Source of the DNA: Amycolatopsis australiensis
GTDB lineage: Bacteria; Actinomycetota; Actinomycetes; Mycobacteriales; Pseudonocardiaceae
Length of the DNA stretch: 64,000 nt
NCBI RefSeq assembly: GCF_900119165.1
Contig: NZ_FPJG01000006.1
Coordinates: forward strand, 8,718,001-8,782,000
Direction: 5' to 3'
In this document: piece after piece, positions 60,633 to 64,000 of the stretch
How positions within the stretch are numbered: position 1 is the stretch's first letter
Layout: every line of letters starts with the position of its first letter
The notes under the pieces: model-generated
Databases searched by the model: none
Told to the model about the DNA's origin: nothing
The model's input: only the letters and a program-made list of their open reading frames with translations
Program-made: the position numbers and the translations under genes

Positions 60633-61493
60633 GTGGCGATCAAGTTCCTGAGGTCCGCGTTCGCGGCCGGGGCGACCGTGCTGGCGCTGGGCGCCGGCCT
60701 GGTCGCCGGCACGGGCACGACCGCCGACGACGCCTACGCCGAGGGCGTCCCGGCCACCACCACCGCGCCGGCTCCGGCCGCCACCGCGGCCGCGCAGTCT
60801 TCCCCGGCCGCGCAGTCTTCCCCGGCCCCGGCCGCTTCCGCCGTCCCGCAGTCTTCCCCGGACCTGGCTTCCTCCCCGGCACCGGCGCCCGCCTTGGCTC
60901 CGGCGAAAACCGTTTCCCCGGTCGGCGCGCTGTTCGCGAACGGAAGCCATTTCTGCACCGCGAGTGTCGTCCATTCACCCGGCGGCGACCTGGTACTGAC
61001 GGCCGCGCACTGCGTCCGGGACGGAATGTCCTTCGCCCCGGGATATCACGACGGAATCGCGCCGGCAGGAATGTGGACCGTCACCGCCGTCGCCGTCGCG
61101 AGCGGCTGGACCGCCTCGGCCGACCCGGATCTCGATTTCGCGTTCCTGACCGTCCGGCAGCCCGGCACGACGGCGTCGCTGGAAAGCCTCACCGGCGCGA
61201 ACACGCTCGGCGTGAACCGCGGATTCGAGCACCGGATCACCCTCACGGGCTACCCCGACACGACCGATTCCCCGGTCGTCTGCACCGGCACCACGACCCG
61301 GTCCGCCCCCTACCAGCAGCGCGTGGCGTGCCCCGGTTTCCCGGACGGCACCAGCGGCGGCCCGTGGGTGACCGGCGGCGAGGTCATCGGCGTCATCGGC
61401 GGCTACCAGCTCGGCGGCGACACCCCGGACGTCTCCTACAGTCCCTACTTCGACGACGACATCGCGAAGCTGTACGCCTCGGTCACCGGCTGA
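60633..61493 (+). CDS. Secreted trypsin-like serine protease
   Basis: 286 residues from GTG at 60633. A signal peptide covers about 1-35. A low-complexity pro-region (about 36-92) is rich in Ala/Pro/Ser with repeated AQSSPA units. The chymotrypsin-fold domain has His126 (LTAAHC), Asp168 (DPDLDFAF) and Ser241 (DGTSGGP), and four Cys likely paired. It is short-loop like actinomycete S1 proteases. The adjacent hairpin ends its transcript. Confidence 0.93.
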   Translation: MAIKFLRSAFAAGATVLALGAGLVAGTGTTADDAYAEGVPATTTAPAPAATAAAQSSPAAQSSPAPAASAVPQSSPDLASSPAPAPALAPAKTVSPVGALFANGSHFCTASVVHSPGGDLVLTAAHCVRDGMSFAPGYHDGIAPAGMWTVTAVAVASGWTASADPDLDFAFLTVRQPGTTASLESLTGANTLGVNRGFEHRITLTGYPDTTDSPVVCTGTTTRSAPYQQRVACPGFPDGTSGGPWVTGGEVIGVIGGYQLGGDTPDVSYSPYFDDDIAKLYASVTG

Positions 61494-61501
61494 AAACGCG
61501 G

Positions 61502-61539
61502 ACCGGGCCCGCGTCCCTGGCGGAGGACACGAGCCCGGT
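61502..61539. terminator. Bidirectional terminator
   Basis: ACCGGGCCCGCGTCC (61502-61516) and GGACACGAGCCCGGT (61525-61539) form a 15-bp stem with two mismatches between convergent stops. Confidence 0.75.
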
Positions 61540-61557
61540 TCACCTCTTCGCGGACCT

Positions 61558-62424
61558 TCAGCAGGTCACGATGAGCCCGGTGAGCGCCGAGCACGTCTTG
61601 GCGGCGCTGTCGTTCGCGGCGTTGGGATCCGCCGGCGAACTCGCCGTGCGCTGCACGGTGGTGGCGTAGGAACCGAGGGCCAGCAGGCCGCCGTTGAGCG
61701 AGAACTTCGCGGTCGTCGAAGCACCCGAAGCCAGCGAAGCGACGTCGCAGTTCAGCGTCCGCGTGGTACCGGCAGTGGCACATCCCGTCCCGCCGGCGAA
61801 CGACAGCCCCGGCGGATACGTTGCCACGACCCGGATTCCGCTCGCCGCGGACGGGCCGTCGTTCGTCACGGTCAGCGTGTAGTCGATCCGCGCGTTCAGC
61901 CCGCCGTGCCCGGACGCGGCCAGCGCCACCTTGACGTCGGCGTTGGTCGCCGGGTTCGCGATCGTGACCAGCGGCCCGCCGAGGATCTCGAAGGCGTAGT
62001 TGTCGCCGACGAACTGGTGCTGCAGCGTGAACTGGCCCGGCGTCGCGGTGTCCTTGACCCGCAAGGTGAACACCGCCGTCCGGGTGCCGCCCGGCTCGAG
62101 GTTGCCGAAGGGCGCGCGGTAGCTGCTGCCGGCCTGGAAGCAGCCGAGCTCCGTCACGCCGGTGCAGGACACGAGGTCGGCGATGTCGGTGATCGGCGTC
62201 GGCGAGCCGTAAATGGCGGCCTTCGCATACGACACCGTGAAATCGCGGTCGTTGTAAATGGTTTCGGAGACGGTGAAAGTCTGTCCCGGAAGCAGGGTGG
62301 TGGGACTGATTTCGACCGAACTGGACGGCGGCACCGCCTGCGCGGCGGGTGCCATCGCGATGAACGCCGTGGCCAGTGCGGCCACCGCAGACAGAATCGT
62401 GGTCCGTCGCCAGCTTCGTTGCAT
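61558..62424 (-). CDS. Secreted DUF11-type beta-domain protein
   Basis: 288 residues from ATG at 62424. Signal peptide MQRSWRRTTILSAVAALATA then FIAMAPAAQA. Two Ig-like domains follow: residues about 35-165 (SVEISPTTLLPGQTFTVSET) and a DUF11/CARDB-type domain (about 170-285; LTVTNDGPSAASGIRVVATY, TLNCDVASLASGASTTAKFS). Cys residues occur as pairs. It is an extracellular protein of unknown role, ending two residues after a Cys. Confidence 0.85.
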   Translation of the reverse strand: MQRSWRRTTILSAVAALATAFIAMAPAAQAVPPSSSVEISPTTLLPGQTFTVSETIYNDRDFTVSYAKAAIYGSPTPITDIADLVSCTGVTELGCFQAGSSYRAPFGNLEPGGTRTAVFTLRVKDTATPGQFTLQHQFVGDNYAFEILGGPLVTIANPATNADVKVALAASGHGGLNARIDYTLTVTNDGPSAASGIRVVATYPPGLSFAGGTGCATAGTTRTLNCDVASLASGASTTAKFSLNGGLLALGSYATTVQRTASSPADPNAANDSAAKTCSALTGLIVTC

Positions 62425-62561
62425 AGTCGTGATCTCGCTGTTCCGGTCCGGGGAATGCCGCTCTGACGGGTACTGCACGGTCTTTGTGGACATCCGACGC
62501 TGATCAGTCGTCGCACTCCCGGAATTCGTTACCGCCATCCGGACGTCGCCGCGCACCGCCG

Positions 62562-63191
62562 TCAGGACGGACGCCAGCGGCCGTTCATCTCACCGGGCCG
62601 CGGCGGCGGGCCCGGCAGGTCCGGCCCCTCGCCCGCCGCCAGCCCGCCGACGAGCATCGCCAGGTACCGGCGGCGCAGCTCGGCGGTGCGGTCCGGGTCG
62701 TCGACGCGGATCGCCGCGCAGCACTCGAGGATCATGCCGAGGTCCTCGGTGACGGCGTCGTGGCGCAGCCGCCCGGTCTCGCGCGCCCGCTCGACCAGGC
62801 GCGCCGACAGCTCACCCGCCCGCCGCGCGTCGTCGCCCATCTCGGCGGTCGGGGTGAACGTGCCGGCGAGGTGGACGGTCAGCGAGTGCACGTCGGCGTC
62901 CACCACCCGGCCGAGGAACTCCGTGAGCGCCTTCCAGCCGTCGGGCTCCTCGGCGGCCGCCTCGGCTTCGGCGATGTAGCGGCGCAGGCCGTCGTGGCAG
63001 AGCCGGCTGAGCAGCGCCTCTTTGCTGGGGTAGCGCCGGTAGAGGGCGCTGATGCCGACCCCCGCGCGCTCGGCGACCTGGGAGATCGGCGCTTTCGGAT
63101 CGCGGAGGAAGACCTGGCGGGCGGCGTCGAGGATGACGGAGTCGTTGCGGGCGGCCTGGGCGCGGCGGCCCGGCAGGGCGGTCTCGGGCAT
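62562..63191 (-). CDS. TetR-family regulator of epoxide hydrolase
   Basis: 209 residues from ATG at 63191. Helix-turn-helix: ARQVFLRDPKAPISQVAERA then GVGISALYRRYPSKEALLSR. It is divergent from an epoxide hydrolase gene across 87 bp that contains two identical-pattern operators, so it is almost certainly its repressor, and probably autoregulated. Confidence 0.94.
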   Translation of the reverse strand: MPETALPGRRAQAARNDSVILDAARQVFLRDPKAPISQVAERAGVGISALYRRYPSKEALLSRLCHDGLRRYIAEAEAAAEEPDGWKALTEFLGRVVDADVHSLTVHLAGTFTPTAEMGDDARRAGELSARLVERARETGRLRHDAVTEDLGMILECCAAIRVDDPDRTAELRRRYLAMLVGGLAAGEGPDLPGPPPRPGEMNGRWRPS

Positions 63192-63208
63192 GCGCCGAGA
63201 GTAACACT

Positions 63209-63253
63209 GGAACGGATCATTCCGCTCTGCTACAGTTCGGAACGAAGCATTCC
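63209..63253. promoter_or_regulatory. Tandem TetR operators
   Basis: GGAACGGATCATTCC (63209-63223) and GGAACGAAGCATTCC (63239-63253) share the palindrome GGAACG-N3-CATTCC and are exactly 30 bp apart, on one face of the helix. Confidence 0.85.
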
Positions 63254-63278
63254 GTTCCATCATCACGAGGAGCCAGTC

Positions 63279-64000
63279 ATGACGGTCCCCGCCCTTCGCC
63301 CCTTCCGCGCCGAGATCCCGCAGTCCGCCCTGGACGACCTGCAGGCGCGGCTGCGCCGGGCGCTCTGGCCGGACGACCTGCCCGCCGAATACGGCGTCAC
63401 GAACGAGCGGGTCCGCACGCTGGCCGAGTACTGGCTGACGGAGTTCGACTGGCGGGCGTTCGAGGCGCGGCTGAACGCGTACCCGCAGTTCGTCACCGAG
63501 ATCGACGGCGAGACGATCCACTTCCTGCACGTCCGGTCCTCCCGCGCCGGCGCGACGCCGCTGGTGCTGACGCACGGCTGGCCGGGCTCGGTCGTCGAGT
63601 ACCTCGACGTCATCGGCCCGCTCACCGAACCGGAGTCGCCGGACGCGCCGGCGTTCCACCTGGTGATCCCGTCACTGCCGGGCTTCGGCTTCTCGGGCCC
63701 GGTCCGCTCGGCGGGCTGGGACCGCTACCGCACCGCGCGGGCGTGGGCGGAGCTGATGGACCGGCTGGGTTACGAGTCGTACGGCGCCGTCGGCAACGAC
63801 GCCGGGTCGATGATCTCGCCGGAGATCGGCAGGCTGGCGCCGGAGAAGGTCCTCGGCGTGCACGTCACGCAGCTGTTCTCGTTCCCCTCCGGCGACCCGG
63901 CGGAGCTGGCGGACCTGAGCGAGGCCGACCAGGCCGCGCTCGCCCACCTCCAGTGGTTTTACGAGAACATGTTCTCCTTCAACCAGCTGCACAGCCAGCA
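63279..64000 (+). CDS. Epoxide hydrolase (EHN family), 3' end outside window
   Basis: At least 240 residues from ATG at 63279, with GAGGAG upstream. The N-terminal EHN domain (FRAEIPQSALDDLQARLRRA LWPDD) is followed by the alpha/beta hydrolase core: the oxyanion HGWPGSVVEYLDVI, then IPSLPGFGFSGP, and the nucleophile Asp in AVGNDAGSMISPE. The acid and His are beyond the edge. It hydrates epoxides or related substrates. The adjacent TetR and operators suggest induction by a substrate-like compound. Confidence 0.93.
   Translation, partial: MTVPALRPFRAEIPQSALDDLQARLRRALWPDDLPAEYGVTNERVRTLAEYWLTEFDWRAFEARLNAYPQFVTEIDGETIHFLHVRSSRAGATPLVLTHGWPGSVVEYLDVIGPLTEPESPDAPAFHLVIPSLPGFGFSGPVRSAGWDRYRTARAWAELMDRLGYESYGAVGNDAGSMISPEIGRLAPEKVLGVHVTQLFSFPSGDPAELADLSEADQAALAHLQWFYENMFSFNQLHSQ

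Noticed and set aside
60795..60870. Tandem CAGTCTTCCCCGGCC-type repeats
   Set aside because: They code for the AQSSPA pro-region of the serine protease; interesting only as low-complexity protein.

Overview
This is very GC-rich, densely coded actinobacterial DNA. Leaderless or GTG/TTG starts, an ECF42 sigma factor paired with a DGPF protein, a CebR-type box, secreted xylanases and a FolP2-like protein all point to a filamentous, saprophytic actinomycete. A relative of Amycolatopsis or another Pseudonocardiaceae is my inference; no rRNA or marker gene is present to prove it. I saw no tRNA, rRNA or CRISPR array.

Layout. 1-7047 (minus): an uncharacterised co-directional locus of eight genes with overlapping or near-abutting ends, centred on a Ycf46-type AAA+ ATPase. 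It also has a large coiled-coil/membrane protein, a zinc-ribbon membrane protein and several small unknown proteins, and a membrane protein diverges from it. 8.5-13.0 kb: a DUF1800/DUF1501 pair and a two-component system. 13.1-20.7 kb: a dead GH62 arabinofuranosidase, membrane proteins, a TetR/MFS efflux pair with triple operators, ECF42-DGPF, and small enzymes. 20.8-28.4 kb: a GH10 xylanase, a MarR/MFS pair, a FkbM methyltransferase, then a scrambled zone. In that zone an AA10 LPMO, an NDP-sugar epimerase and a NarL regulator are shuffled, beside a damaged type II thioesterase and an IS481 remnant. 28.4-33.9 kb: an ABC transporter/phosphoesterase operon. 34.8-36.1 kb: a GH11 xylanase-CE4 deacetylase operon. 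36.2-38.6 kb: a fused pair of truncated genes (FtsX-type permease and MFS exporter). 38.8-46.4 kb: regulators, a complete Liv-type branched-chain ABC operon and an orphan binding protein. 46.7-49.5 kb: tailoring-enzyme genes and thioesterase/TPR fragments that look like relics of a secondary-metabolite cluster. 49.6-54.3 kb: a GntR regulator and a mannose-class PTS operon that includes a ceramidase-fold hydrolase. 54.5-64 kb: a metallo-beta-lactamase-fold protein, a lipase, an ABC exporter with a sporadic lipoprotein-like partner, FolP2, a secreted protease, a DUF11 protein, and a TetR/epoxide hydrolase pair with tandem operators.

Themes. (1) Plant-polysaccharide attack: GH10, GH11, CE4, plus dead GH62 and AA10. 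The live xylanases share an upstream motif, and the dead genes still carry recognisable operators. (2) Repressor/efflux or repressor/enzyme pairs with readable operators. (3) Genome decay: several breakpoints, the most striking being three abutting segments (153, 280 and 326 bp) that each appear inverted in place. Flipping them back on paper rejoins three different genes in frame. (4) The most promising undescribed system is the AAA+ locus at the left edge.
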